Shown here: one piece after another, positions 9,126 through 16,264 of the stretch
Numbering within the stretch: the first letter of the stretch is position 1
How the letters are laid out: each line of letters begins with the position of its first letter
Assembly (NCBI RefSeq): GCF_900111155.1
Contig: NZ_FOGG01000001.1
Location: forward strand, 62,001 to 126,000
Length of the DNA stretch: 64,000 nucleotides
Direction of reading: 5' to 3'
From: Pedobacter rhizosphaerae
Lineage (GTDB): Bacteria; Bacteroidota; Bacteroidia; Sphingobacteriales; Sphingobacteriaceae
Position numbers and translations under genes: made by a program
Notes under the pieces: model-generated
The model's input: the letters and a program-made list of their open reading frames with translations, nothing else
The model's database searches: none
What the model was told of the DNA's origin: nothing

Positions 9126-10079
9126 TTATTTTGTAATTTCTTTACCTGTTCTATCCATTGATCCCCACCTGCCATTTAATCTAAAAATGGCTGCTCCATT
9201 CTTAAATTCGCCAACAGCGTCGTATTTGATCGGGATTACCTCTTCACCTGCTTTACCGATAAAACCTTCTTTTCCATTAAGACCGGCTTTAGCCAACCCC
9301 CCATCAAAATCAGCGATAAACCTATACTTGAAAGGGATAATTTCTTTTCCGGTTTTATCAATAGCACCATAAAGATTATTCTTCTCAACTGGAGCAACCC
9401 CATCATTAAAATCTTTCGCATAATCATATTTAAACTTGGTGAATTCCTTACCCGTATTATCAATAAAACCCCATTTATCCTTTAGTTTCACACTTGCGCA
9501 ACCGTTTTTAAAGCTATTTCCGCCCTCATACTTTAAGGCAGTAATTTCTTTGCCGGCACCATCAATATATCCATATTTCTCATTTAATCTCACCATGGCA
9601 AATCCGTCATCAAAATCAAAAGCCACATCATATTTTATAGGACATATTTCTCTACCTGCCTTATCTACATACCCTTCCTTTCCATTAAGTTCAACTTTGG
9701 CAAAACCTCCTTTAAAATAAGTTCCGTTATCATATTTAAAAGGAATAATTACTTTACCTGCTTTATCTATAAAACCAAATTTTCCGTTTTGCTTAACACC
9801 AATCAAACCCTCCTCAAAGCTTCGGCTATCATCATATAACAATGGGATAACTACTTTTCCGGTTTCATCTATAAAACCATGTTTTCCATTCTGTGTAACT
9901 TTTATGATGCCGTCTTTAAAGCTATAGCCAACTTCATCGTAAGCAAAAGGAACGACTTCCTTTCCCGTTCTGTCGATAAATCCATACTTGCCTTTATCGT
10001 TTCTTTTGGATCTTAAATTTTGTGCATAGCTAGTAATAACCAGCACACACAGCAATACTGTGATGGTTAATCGTTTCAT
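9126..10079 (-). CDS. WG-repeat protein, secreted
   Basis: A 317-residue protein with a signal peptide (MKRLTITVLLCVLVITSYAQ). About a dozen WG repeats of roughly 26 residues follow, each of the type 'GKYGFIDRTGKEVVPFAYD'. WG repeats form beta-rich arrays in secreted or surface proteins of Bacteroidota; their ligands are not established. Repeats are also visible at the nucleotide level, so copy number may vary. A 16-bp 7-2-7 palindrome lies at 10146-10161, 67 bases upstream of the ATG. This suggests control by a NarL-type regulator such as the one at 11956-12591. Confidence 0.88.
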   Translation of the reverse strand: MKRLTITVLLCVLVITSYAQNLRSKRNDKGKYGFIDRTGKEVVPFAYDEVGYSFKDGIIKVTQNGKHGFIDETGKVVIPLLYDDSRSFEEGLIGVKQNGKFGFIDKAGKVIIPFKYDNGTYFKGGFAKVELNGKEGYVDKAGREICPIKYDVAFDFDDGFAMVRLNEKYGYIDGAGKEITALKYEGGNSFKNGCASVKLKDKWGFIDNTGKEFTKFKYDYAKDFNDGVAPVEKNNLYGAIDKTGKEIIPFKYRFIADFDGGLAKAGLNGKEGFIGKAGEEVIPIKYDAVGEFKNGAAIFRLNGRWGSMDRTGKEITK

Positions 10080-10145
10080 TTTCTTTACTTTATAGGATGA
10101 ATTAATTTTGTAAGCTAAATTATACGAAAGCTACAATCACAGAAA

Positions 10146-10161
10146 TACCAAGTAAAGGGTA
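10146..10161. promoter_or_regulatory. Candidate NarL-type 7-2-7 operator (site A)
   Basis: The sequence TACCAAG-TA-AAGGGTA is two inverted heptamers with a two-base TA spacer. It lies between the kinase 3' end (10197) and the WG-repeat gene start (10079). It shares outer bases, spacing and length with the sites at 12718, 28312 and 28810. Confidence 0.55.
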
Positions 10162-10196
10162 TATTTACAGCTACAGCACTCAAGAAAACGGTTGCA

Positions 10197-11978
10197 CTAA
10201 CGATTGGATGGAATATTAATCTGAATAATAGTGCCTTCATTTTTAACACTACTGATCTCGAAATTACCTTTGTAATAATTTACCCGCTTCTCGATATTTT
10301 CGAGCCCGAAACCCTTGCTGGTTTTATGTAGATCGAAGCCGAGCCCATCGTCGGTAAATTGAAAATGGTAATTTTTAGGATATTTATAAAGCTCTAGCGT
10401 GATTAACTCCGCATTACCATGTTTTATGGCATTATTGATAACCTCAAGCGCAATAAGATATAAGTCGTAAATCCACTTTTCATCAATTCTATCAGGAAAA
10501 TCATAATGGAAAAGCTCAATTTTTGCATTTGTTAAACCTGCGTTCAGACTGGAAATCTGGCTTTGCAAACTTGAGATTAAGGCACCTTCATCAAGTGCTT
10601 TGGGTAGAATTTTATGAGATATCTCTCTGATATCTGCTGCCAGTTCGGTTATAGTATGCTTAGCTAGCTTGGTATTCTTCATGTCGAAAAGATGAATAAT
10701 GTGGGCAATCTTACTCCCAACATTGTCATGAATAATATTTGCGATGTTTCTCCGCTCCCGTAGCTGAACCTCACTAATGGCCCTCAGCGAGGTCTCTTTT
10801 TCAAAAATAACCTGCTGCATCAGTTCATTGTTCTTCAAAAAGATATCGATATAGTTTCTTGACAAAACGTATCCAAATAAAAACACCTCATACAGGCTGA
10901 TAAATAACATCCAATTATCACCCAACGATTGTGGAATAATTTCAAATGTCTTTAAAATTAAACAAGCACCCCATACCAACTGTGGAGCAAAAGCCATAAG
11001 CGCATAAATAGCCTGTGTTTTTTCAATTTTGAGGTGTATTAATGCCGACCAGAAAAGTATGACGATAGAAGCCAGGAATATGATATAACCCAACACAAAA
11101 ATGTAACGAAATTCAAAGTCTCGATAAAACACCAACAGTAAAATCGAAACTAAAATCAATAAAAAATTCAGCGCCCCCAGAACTATAATCAACTTATGCT
11201 TAAGGGGTTGATTTTCTTTCAGCTTTAAAAAATGTCCAAGAAAAATACTGAGGGCAATGTACCAAAGCGCTCCGGTGTAAACCCTGCCCTCGCTAAAAAA
11301 CCTAAACTCCGGAAATAAAACATGCTTGGCAAAATTGGTGGTTATGGCGGTGTAAAATGCTGTTAATATAGAATAACCAATGTAATAAACATATAATCTG
11401 TTTTTGGTCATCAAAAACAATATTCCATTAATCATCAGCAACAGAAAGACTATGCCAATAAAAAAGGAAGTCAAGGCTGTTTTTCGAGAGGATTTTCGCT
11501 CTAAATAAGATTGATTTTCCAAGCTATAGGAAAAATCCAGAAAGGAAGTTTCTTTTTTAACCCTAACCCAAAAGATTTTTTCTTCGCCTGGTTGCAAATT
11601 AAGTTCAAATGCCAGAGTCTCGATGAAAGGACTCCGCGCATCCGTTCTGTCGCCAATGGTTTTAATTTCTTTACCATCATAAAGGCTAAGGCTATCAATA
11701 TGGTTATTATTGAAACACAACCATGTTTTTAAGCCTTTTGACAGTTGGGTATTTTTAATTTTGAAAGCGCACCATACCGCAGCGTTTTTATTATAACCAA
11801 TATTAACCTTGTCGTTCTGTTTAAAGGCCTGAAATTCTTTCTGTTTAAGGTCGGCTAAATGCCAGGTGGAATGGCTATCTACAGCATAGCTGGAGGAAAC
11901 TTCTGGAAACTGATTAATGGCTTGAGCATGGAGAAAGCAGGGTAGAAGCAGGAAGCTAATGAAGTAAATTATTCTCAT
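10197..11978 (-). CDS. 7TMR-DISM-type sensor histidine kinase
   Basis: A 593-residue kinase. A signal peptide (1-18) leads into a DISMED2-like extracellular beta domain at about 30-160. Seven membrane helices follow at about 165-380. A HisKA_3-type dimerisation helix has the phospho-acceptor H417 in 'NIANIIHDNVGSK', and an HATPase_c domain has the N box 'NNAIKHG' and 'DDGLGFD'. Such kinases sense unknown extracytoplasmic ligands and phosphorylate NarL/LuxR-type regulators. Its start lies inside the 3' end of the regulator gene (23-base overlap), so the two form a coupled operon with the regulator first. Confidence 0.9.
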   Translation of the reverse strand: MRIIYFISFLLLPCFLHAQAINQFPEVSSSYAVDSHSTWHLADLKQKEFQAFKQNDKVNIGYNKNAAVWCAFKIKNTQLSKGLKTWLCFNNNHIDSLSLYDGKEIKTIGDRTDARSPFIETLAFELNLQPGEEKIFWVRVKKETSFLDFSYSLENQSYLERKSSRKTALTSFFIGIVFLLLMINGILFLMTKNRLYVYYIGYSILTAFYTAITTNFAKHVLFPEFRFFSEGRVYTGALWYIALSIFLGHFLKLKENQPLKHKLIIVLGALNFLLILVSILLLVFYRDFEFRYIFVLGYIIFLASIVILFWSALIHLKIEKTQAIYALMAFAPQLVWGACLILKTFEIIPQSLGDNWMLFISLYEVFLFGYVLSRNYIDIFLKNNELMQQVIFEKETSLRAISEVQLRERRNIANIIHDNVGSKIAHIIHLFDMKNTKLAKHTITELAADIREISHKILPKALDEGALISSLQSQISSLNAGLTNAKIELFHYDFPDRIDEKWIYDLYLIALEVINNAIKHGNAELITLELYKYPKNYHFQFTDDGLGFDLHKTSKGFGLENIEKRVNYYKGNFEISSVKNEGTIIQINIPSNR

Positions 11979-12591
11979 GAGCGAATTTGATAAGCGAGCT
12001 GCTATTGCTGATTTCTAGTTTTCGGTGGATATTCTTTCGGTGAGTAGTAACTGTTGTTTTGCTGATAAAAAGCTTATCCGCAATCTCCTGACTGGTTAAT
12101 CCAGCGATAATCAATTTAATAATCTCTTTTTCCTGCTTAGATATTCTAAATTTATTGATGATTGGATCGTCAATGCTACTATACACACCAACGTCTTTTT
12201 TATAATTTTTATTGGTGTAAAATTCCTTGCTCTGGTCCGATTCTATCACATCTACAAGCTCTTCGGCAGTAGTTTCCTTCTTCAAAAAGGCATTTATCCC
12301 AATTCTCTTTGCCTTCTGAATCAAAAAATCTTCATAATAAGCAGTAAGAATAATTGTTTTGGTATGCTTTAATTTGGGCTTCAACTCCTCCAATAACAAA
12401 AAGCCGTCGAAGTTATTGATATTTAAATCGCAGATAAATACATCTGCTGCATGCTCCATCAGATGTTGCCTGCACGAATGTACATTGCTGAATGTAGAAA
12501 TGTGATAGTTATTTCCGGTATTCTTGAGCAATTCTGCAATACCATTTAAAAAGAGTAAATGATCATCGCAAATAACGATCTGTTTCGGCAT
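11956..12591 (-). CDS. NarL/LuxR-family response regulator
   Basis: A 211-residue two-domain regulator. The receiver domain has the acidic pair D9-D10, phospho-acceptor D55 in 'FICDLNINNFDG', a threonine in 'IILTAYYED' and K104-like 'FLKKET'. The C-terminal GerE/LuxR helix-turn-helix is 'SQEIADKLFISKTTVTTHRK', close to the one in the regulator at 29952-30605. It is the first gene of an operon with the overlapping kinase. A 7-2-7 palindrome at 12718-12733, 127 bases upstream of the ATG, suggests autoregulation. Confidence 0.92.
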   Translation of the reverse strand: MPKQIVICDDHLLFLNGIAELLKNTGNNYHISTFSNVHSCRQHLMEHAADVFICDLNINNFDGFLLLEELKPKLKHTKTIILTAYYEDFLIQKAKRIGINAFLKKETTAEELVDVIESDQSKEFYTNKNYKKDVGVYSSIDDPIINKFRISKQEKEIIKLIIAGLTSQEIADKLFISKTTVTTHRKNIHRKLEISNSSSLIKFAHENNLLH

Positions 12592-12717
12592 AATTTAGGG
12601 GATTTCTGGGTTCTCCTAAATTAATACTTTCGACTCATTCTTTACAAGAATTTCTTAACTCTTATTACAGGCTTATTTTCTATTTACTAAAATAGACTGA
12701 AGCACAGAAAAGCACAA

Positions 12718-12733
12718 TACCATTTAATGGGTA
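12718..12733. promoter_or_regulatory. Candidate NarL-type 7-2-7 operator (site B)
   Basis: On the minus strand it reads TACCCAT-TA-AATGGTA. The first heptamer fits the enterobacterial NarL half-site consensus TACYYMT exactly. It lies in the 188-base gap between trmD (3' end 12780) and the regulator start (12591). Confidence 0.55.
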
Positions 12734-12779
12734 TTTTATTGCCCTATTAGAAAAATTTTTAGGCGAGAATAGTTATTAA

Positions 12780-13454
12780 CTACTCTAAAAGATCGGGTCT
12801 GCGGGCCTTGGTTCGGGCCAAAGCTTGCTCGTGCCTCCATTCGTTCACCTTCGCTTCATGCCCGCTTAATAAAATATCGGGTACTTTATGCCCCCTCCAA
12901 TCTGCCGGGCGGGTATACACAGGTGCATCTAGTAATTCTCCCTGAAAACTATCCGAAAGGGCAGAAGTTTCATCGTTTAGCACACCGGGGATTAACCTAA
13001 CCACTGCATCTACAACAATGGCAGCAGGCAACTCCCCACCGCTCAGCACATAATCGCCAACAGATAACTCACGGGTAACATATATGTCGCGTATCCGTTG
13101 ATCTATGCCCTTATAATGGCCACATAGAATGATGATATTCTTTTTGATAGATAATTCGTTAGCGATGCTCTGATTTAGTGTCACGCCATCAGGACTCATA
13201 AATATAATCTCGTCATATTCTCTTTCAGCCTGGAGTTTCTCAATGCAGTTGGCAAAAGGTTCAATCATCATCACCATACCACTACCTCCGCCATACTGAT
13301 AGTCGTCAACACTTTTTTGCTTGTGAGTAGAATAGTCTCTCAGATTATGCACAACAATCTCTGCAATTCCCTTCTTTTGAGCACGTTGCAAAATAGAATG
13401 AGCAAATGGACTTTCGAGCAGGCCCGGAATAACGGTAATAATATCAAAACGCAT
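12780..13454 (-). CDS. trmD: tRNA (guanine37-N1)-methyltransferase
   Basis: A 224-residue SPOUT-fold methyltransferase that makes m1G37 next to the anticodon and so prevents frameshifting. The trefoil-knot SAM-binding motifs '[14 protein letters not shown]' and '[14 protein letters not shown]' are intact, and the length is normal. In most bacteria trmD directly follows rimM; here an HTH/membrane-protein pair separates them. A perfect TAACTTTG element (13459-13466) lies four bases before the ATG, so trmD probably has its own promoter. Confidence 0.96.
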   Translation of the reverse strand: MRFDIITVIPGLLESPFAHSILQRAQKKGIAEIVVHNLRDYSTHKQKSVDDYQYGGGSGMVMMIEPFANCIEKLQAEREYDEIIFMSPDGVTLNQSIANELSIKKNIIILCGHYKGIDQRIRDIYVTRELSVGDYVLSGGELPAAIVVDAVVRLIPGVLNDETSALSDSFQGELLDAPVYTRPADWRGHKVPDILLSGHEAKVNEWRHEQALARTKARRPDLLE

Positions 13455-13458
13455 GATG

Positions 13459-13466
13459 CAAAGTTA
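13459..13466 (-). promoter_or_regulatory. Candidate -7 promoter element of trmD (TAACTTTG)
   Basis: Full match to TAnnTTTG on the minus strand, with four bases between it and the trmD ATG (13454). It would give a leaderless or nearly leaderless message. Confidence 0.4.
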
Positions 13467-13517
13467 AGTCTTTAGTACGAAGTCTTTAGTCTGATGTCGA
13501 ATTTTCCTACTTAAGGG

Positions 13518-13718
13518 CTAATCGCCTTCTTCCAGTTCAAATATTTCATCTACAGGTTTTCCGAAAACTTTAGCCATTTTGAGTGCCAGCACTGTAGACG
13601 GAACATACTTACCTGATTCGATCGTATTTATAGTCTGCCTGGAAACCTGAATGAGGTCGGCCAGCTCTGCCTGAGTGATATTTTTTATAGCGCGCTGTAC
13701 ACGAATGTTATTTTTCAT
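13518..13718 (-). CDS. Small XRE-family HTH regulator
   Basis: A 66-residue, single-domain Cro/XRE helix-turn-helix protein ('ITQAELADLIQVSRQTINTI' is the HTH core; 'GKYVPSTVLALKMAKVFGK' follows). It resembles the YozG-type regulators that are typically encoded next to a small membrane protein. Here its start overlaps the 3' end of the membrane-protein gene by 11 bases, so the two are translationally coupled. It probably binds the dyad at 14158-14198 and represses its own operon; this is inferred from layout. Confidence 0.9.
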   Translation of the reverse strand: MKNNIRVQRAIKNITQAELADLIQVSRQTINTIESGKYVPSTVLALKMAKVFGKPVDEIFELEEGD

Positions 13719-14157
13719 CAGAAACTCCTTCCTTCCTTAAACGATATAAACTAAAATTAAACTTGATAATAAAAACCAACAATACCGTTAACATATTGTA
13801 AATCATAAAGGCTAAATACATTCCACCATAAATGGTCCAGGTGGCCATAAATAATACACCATAAGAGATTAACACAGACCATTGCCAGCTTCTTAACCGC
13901 AATAAGGAGATATACTCGTCCTCCTTCTTCTCTTTCGAAAATGAAATTAATAAAAGCCCAATAATTACTAAAGTTAATATGATTTCATCCCACAAATTTC
14001 CATCCGACCAATTGAACACTCTCGGAATCAAAACAAGTGTAATCTTAGGGACAGGTAAATCAAAATAATTTATTACCGTGTAAACTCCTGTAGATAAAAT
14101 AAAAACTACCCAGCCAATAAACTTATATCTGTTTGGGATCAAAAGCGAATTTTTCAT
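13708..14157 (-). CDS. Small membrane protein paired with XRE regulator
   Basis: A 149-residue protein with four likely membrane helices (about 10-30, 55-75, 90-108 and 112-132), short loops and a basic C-terminus. It has no catalytic motif. The arrangement, a four-helix membrane protein followed by a tiny overlapping XRE regulator, is a recurring two-gene module in Firmicutes and Bacteroidota whose role is not settled. The pair sits between rimM and trmD, breaking a usually contiguous translation operon. Confidence 0.8.
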   Translation of the reverse strand: MKNSLLIPNRYKFIGWVVFILSTGVYTVINYFDLPVPKITLVLIPRVFNWSDGNLWDEIILTLVIIGLLLISFSKEKKEDEYISLLRLRSWQWSVLISYGVLFMATWTIYGGMYLAFMIYNMLTVLLVFIIKFNFSLYRLRKEGVSDEK

Positions 14158-14198
14158 ATATCAAATATTTTTTACCAAATGTAAAGTATTTTTGATAT
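14158..14198. promoter_or_regulatory. Imperfect operator-like dyad upstream of membrane/XRE pair
   Basis: Arms 14158-14175 and 14181-14198 match at 15 of 18 positions around a five-base centre. The inner part TTTAC-CAAAT-GTAAA is a perfect 5-5-5 dyad. It abuts the ATG of the membrane-protein gene (14157), where a bound repressor would block transcription or initiation. Confidence 0.5.
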
Positions 14199-14279
14199 CA
14201 ATGTCAAGTATGTTTCACTAAAAGATTGCTTTATTTTACAAAAACAGTCCTAACAATAGCTGTAACTGAGAATTTATTT

Positions 14280-14807
14280 TTAATTAGACAAGTAAATATC
14301 CAGCAAACCTTCAGGTAAATCGAGGTTTAACACCTTTTCTTCATCATCAATTTCAACGATAAAGTCTTCATTCAAAGGAAAGAGAATTTCTGTTTCCCGG
14401 TACATTACTGTAGCCACAAATTGTTGTGGATATTCGTTTACTTCCAGAATTTCACCCAGTTCACCCAAGGTCTCATCAACCGCGGTAAAACCCTTAAGAT
14501 CTGTATAGAAAAACTCATCCGCGTCATGCTCTGGCATTTGGCTCAATGGAAGATAAAGCTTCTTTTTAAGTAGGGGTTGAGCCTTATCAATGTGATCAAC
14601 ATCATCAAAATTAAAGTAACCCGTTTTATTGGGATGTAGTTTAGCCGAAGCTACAAAATAAGGTACGAGTTTACCGTTCATATCAGCAAACACAACATCG
14701 AAATCAAGCTGTTCATAGTCATCAAATTCAAAGAATACCTGAACTTCTCCTTTTAAACCTTTTGTTTTAGTGATATACCCTACGTAAAATGCTTCTTCGT
14801 GTTTCAT
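14280..14807 (-). CDS. rimM: Ribosome maturation factor RimM
   Basis: A 175-residue RimM, which binds S19 and helps mature the 30S head. The N-terminal RimM barrel begins 'FYVGYITKTKGLKGEVQVF', and the PRC-barrel follows with 'TDLKGFTAVDETLGELGEI'. The frame is open as far as 15086, but that part is a lysine/leucine-rich shadow of the alanine-rich rpsP tail. The ATG at 14807 (MKHEEAF) gives the normal family length. It lies 169 bases after rpsP on the same strand. Confidence 0.94.
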   Translation of the reverse strand: MKHEEAFYVGYITKTKGLKGEVQVFFEFDDYEQLDFDVVFADMNGKLVPYFVASAKLHPNKTGYFNFDDVDHIDKAQPLLKKKLYLPLSQMPEHDADEFFYTDLKGFTAVDETLGELGEILEVNEYPQQFVATVMYRETEILFPLNEDFIVEIDDEEKVLNLDLPEGLLDIYLSN

Positions 14808-14976
14808 ACTGTTGGTGGGAGGAGAGCTTAATGAATATATTATTGTTCTATTGTTGAATTGCAAACCGGTAACAGGCAACTGATAACTGCGTACTGCAAA
14901 CTGATAAATTTCTTTTAAATAGAAATAGCGTTCGGAAAGATCCTGAACGCTATTTACTGCGATTGAATAATATAAA

Positions 14977-15537
14977 TTATTCTGCGCCTTCTTCTTTAGT
15001 TGCTTCTGCTGCAGGAGCTTCTTCAGTTGCTTCAGCTTCAACAGCTGGAACTTCTTCTTCAACAACTTCTTCTGCAACTGGTGCATTTTTAGCTGCGATT
15101 GCTGCTGCTCTGTCTTCTTTTTTCTTAGCTTCTGCTGCTAAAGCTGCTTTACGCACCTCAGCTTTTGAAGTTGCCAAACCTTCTGTTTTACCAGAGATTT
15201 TACCTGCTTTAGCATCTAACCAAGCAGCAAATTTTTCGTCTGCCTGCTCTTGAGTTAAAGCACCTTTTTTAACACCACCTTCTAAGTGTTTTTTGTATAA
15301 AACACCTTTGTAAGAAAGGATAGCGCGAGCTGTATCAGTTGGCTCAGCACCACTGTTTACCCAGCCTAAAGCTTTTTCGAAGTTAATTTCGATAGTAGCA
15401 GGATTGGTGTTTGGGTTATAAGAACCTAAACGCTCAATGAATTTACCATCACGTGGTGAGCGAGAATCTGCTACCACTACGTGGAAAAAAGGCTTACCTT
15501 TTTTACCGAATCTTTGCAATCTGATTTTAGTTGCCAT
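14977..15537 (-). CDS. rpsP: 30S ribosomal protein S16 with long acidic tail
   Basis: A 186-residue S16. Residues 1-80 match S16 ('[20 protein letters not shown]', '[14 protein letters not shown]'). The remaining hundred or so residues form a Lys/Ala- then Ala/Glu-rich extension, making the protein more than twice the length of E. coli S16. Extended S16 proteins are usual in Bacteroidota. The first gene of rpsP-rimM, it is preceded by a TATCTTTG promoter element at 15594-15601. Confidence 0.95.
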   Translation of the reverse strand: MATKIRLQRFGKKGKPFFHVVVADSRSPRDGKFIERLGSYNPNTNPATIEINFEKALGWVNSGAEPTDTARAILSYKGVLYKKHLEGGVKKGALTQEQADEKFAAWLDAKAGKISGKTEGLATSKAEVRKAALAAEAKKKEDRAAAIAAKNAPVAEEVVEEEVPAVEAEATEEAPAAEATKEEGAE

Positions 15538-15593
15538 TTCTTAAGTTTATTATGTATTCAACATAGTTCCCGGAGCTTCGTACTGCGGGGCTG

Positions 15594-15601
15594 CAAAGAT
15601 A
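15594..15601 (-). promoter_or_regulatory. Candidate -7 promoter element of rpsP (TATCTTTG)
   Basis: Full match to TAnnTTTG on the minus strand, 56 bases upstream of the rpsP ATG. The leader between them is locally GC-rich and could fold (CCCG/CGGG stem), which would fit control of a ribosomal operon, but this is only suggestive. Confidence 0.45.
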
Positions 15602-15682
15602 ACTAAAATACTGGAAATTAAAAACATAGTTTAATTTCTTTGTTTTCAGGATATTTGCCAGCGAAATTTTTGCTGATACAAA

Positions 15683-16204
15683 ATGGAAAGAATTGCTATT
15701 GACATGGACGAGGTGATTGCCGATGCCCTTGAAAAATTTATTCGGCTATATAACCGTGATTACAACGTTCCCCTTGATTTAAAGATAGATGCAGGAAATG
15801 AAATTTACCACCACGTTCCGCAGGATGTTAACCAAAAATGGTTCGAATACATTAATGAACCAGGCTTTTTTCGCGATTTAGCAGTAATTCCTGATAGCCA
15901 AAGGGTGATCAAGGCCCTCCAGGAAAAATACGATGTTTACATTGTTTCTGCGGCAATGGAATTTAGAAACTCATTAACCGACAAATACGACTGGCTCGCA
16001 GAACATTTTCCCTTCATCGATTGGCAACACATCATGTTCTGCGGAAACAAAATTGTTAAGGCCGATATTATCATCGATGACAGGACGAAGAATTTTGTCA
16101 ATTTTGAGGGCAGACCGCTACTTTTTACATCACCACACAACCTACTGGTAACGGAGTATGAGCGGGTAAATAACTGGGAAGAAATTGCCGGATTACTGCT
16201 TTAG
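15683..16204 (+). CDS. 5'(3')-deoxyribonucleotidase-like HAD phosphatase
   Basis: A 173-residue HAD-superfamily protein of the NT5C / 5'(3')-deoxyribonucleotidase family, which removes phosphate from deoxynucleoside monophosphates. The catalytic motif I is 'IAIDMDEVIAD' (D7 and D9), motif II lies at 'YIVSAAM', and 'DIIIDDRTKNF' is the acidic motif IV. It is a single gene, ending in a strong hairpin shared with the convergent VIT-protein gene. Confidence 0.88.
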   Translation: MERIAIDMDEVIADALEKFIRLYNRDYNVPLDLKIDAGNEIYHHVPQDVNQKWFEYINEPGFFRDLAVIPDSQRVIKALQEKYDVYIVSAAMEFRNSLTDKYDWLAEHFPFIDWQHIMFCGNKIVKADIIIDDRTKNFVNFEGRPLLFTSPHNLLVTEYERVNNWEEIAGLLL

Positions 16205-16216
16205 TCAAAATAAAAA

Positions 16217-16264
16217 TCCGGTCAGCAACGCTATAATATCTTGCTGACCGGACAGCTTTTTTTA
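16217..16264. terminator. Bidirectional terminator, 12-bp perfect stem
   Basis: Arms TCCGGTCAGCAA (16217-16228) and its exact complement (16241-16252) flank a 12-base loop. A T run to about 16263 follows on the plus strand. On the minus strand the arms are followed by TTTTTATTTTGAC, so the hairpin can serve both convergent genes. Confidence 0.9.

Noticed and set aside
14808..15086. N-terminal extension of rimM
   Set aside because: The Lys/Leu/Gln-rich extension is an alternate-frame reading of the rpsP tail; the ATG at 14807 gives normal length.
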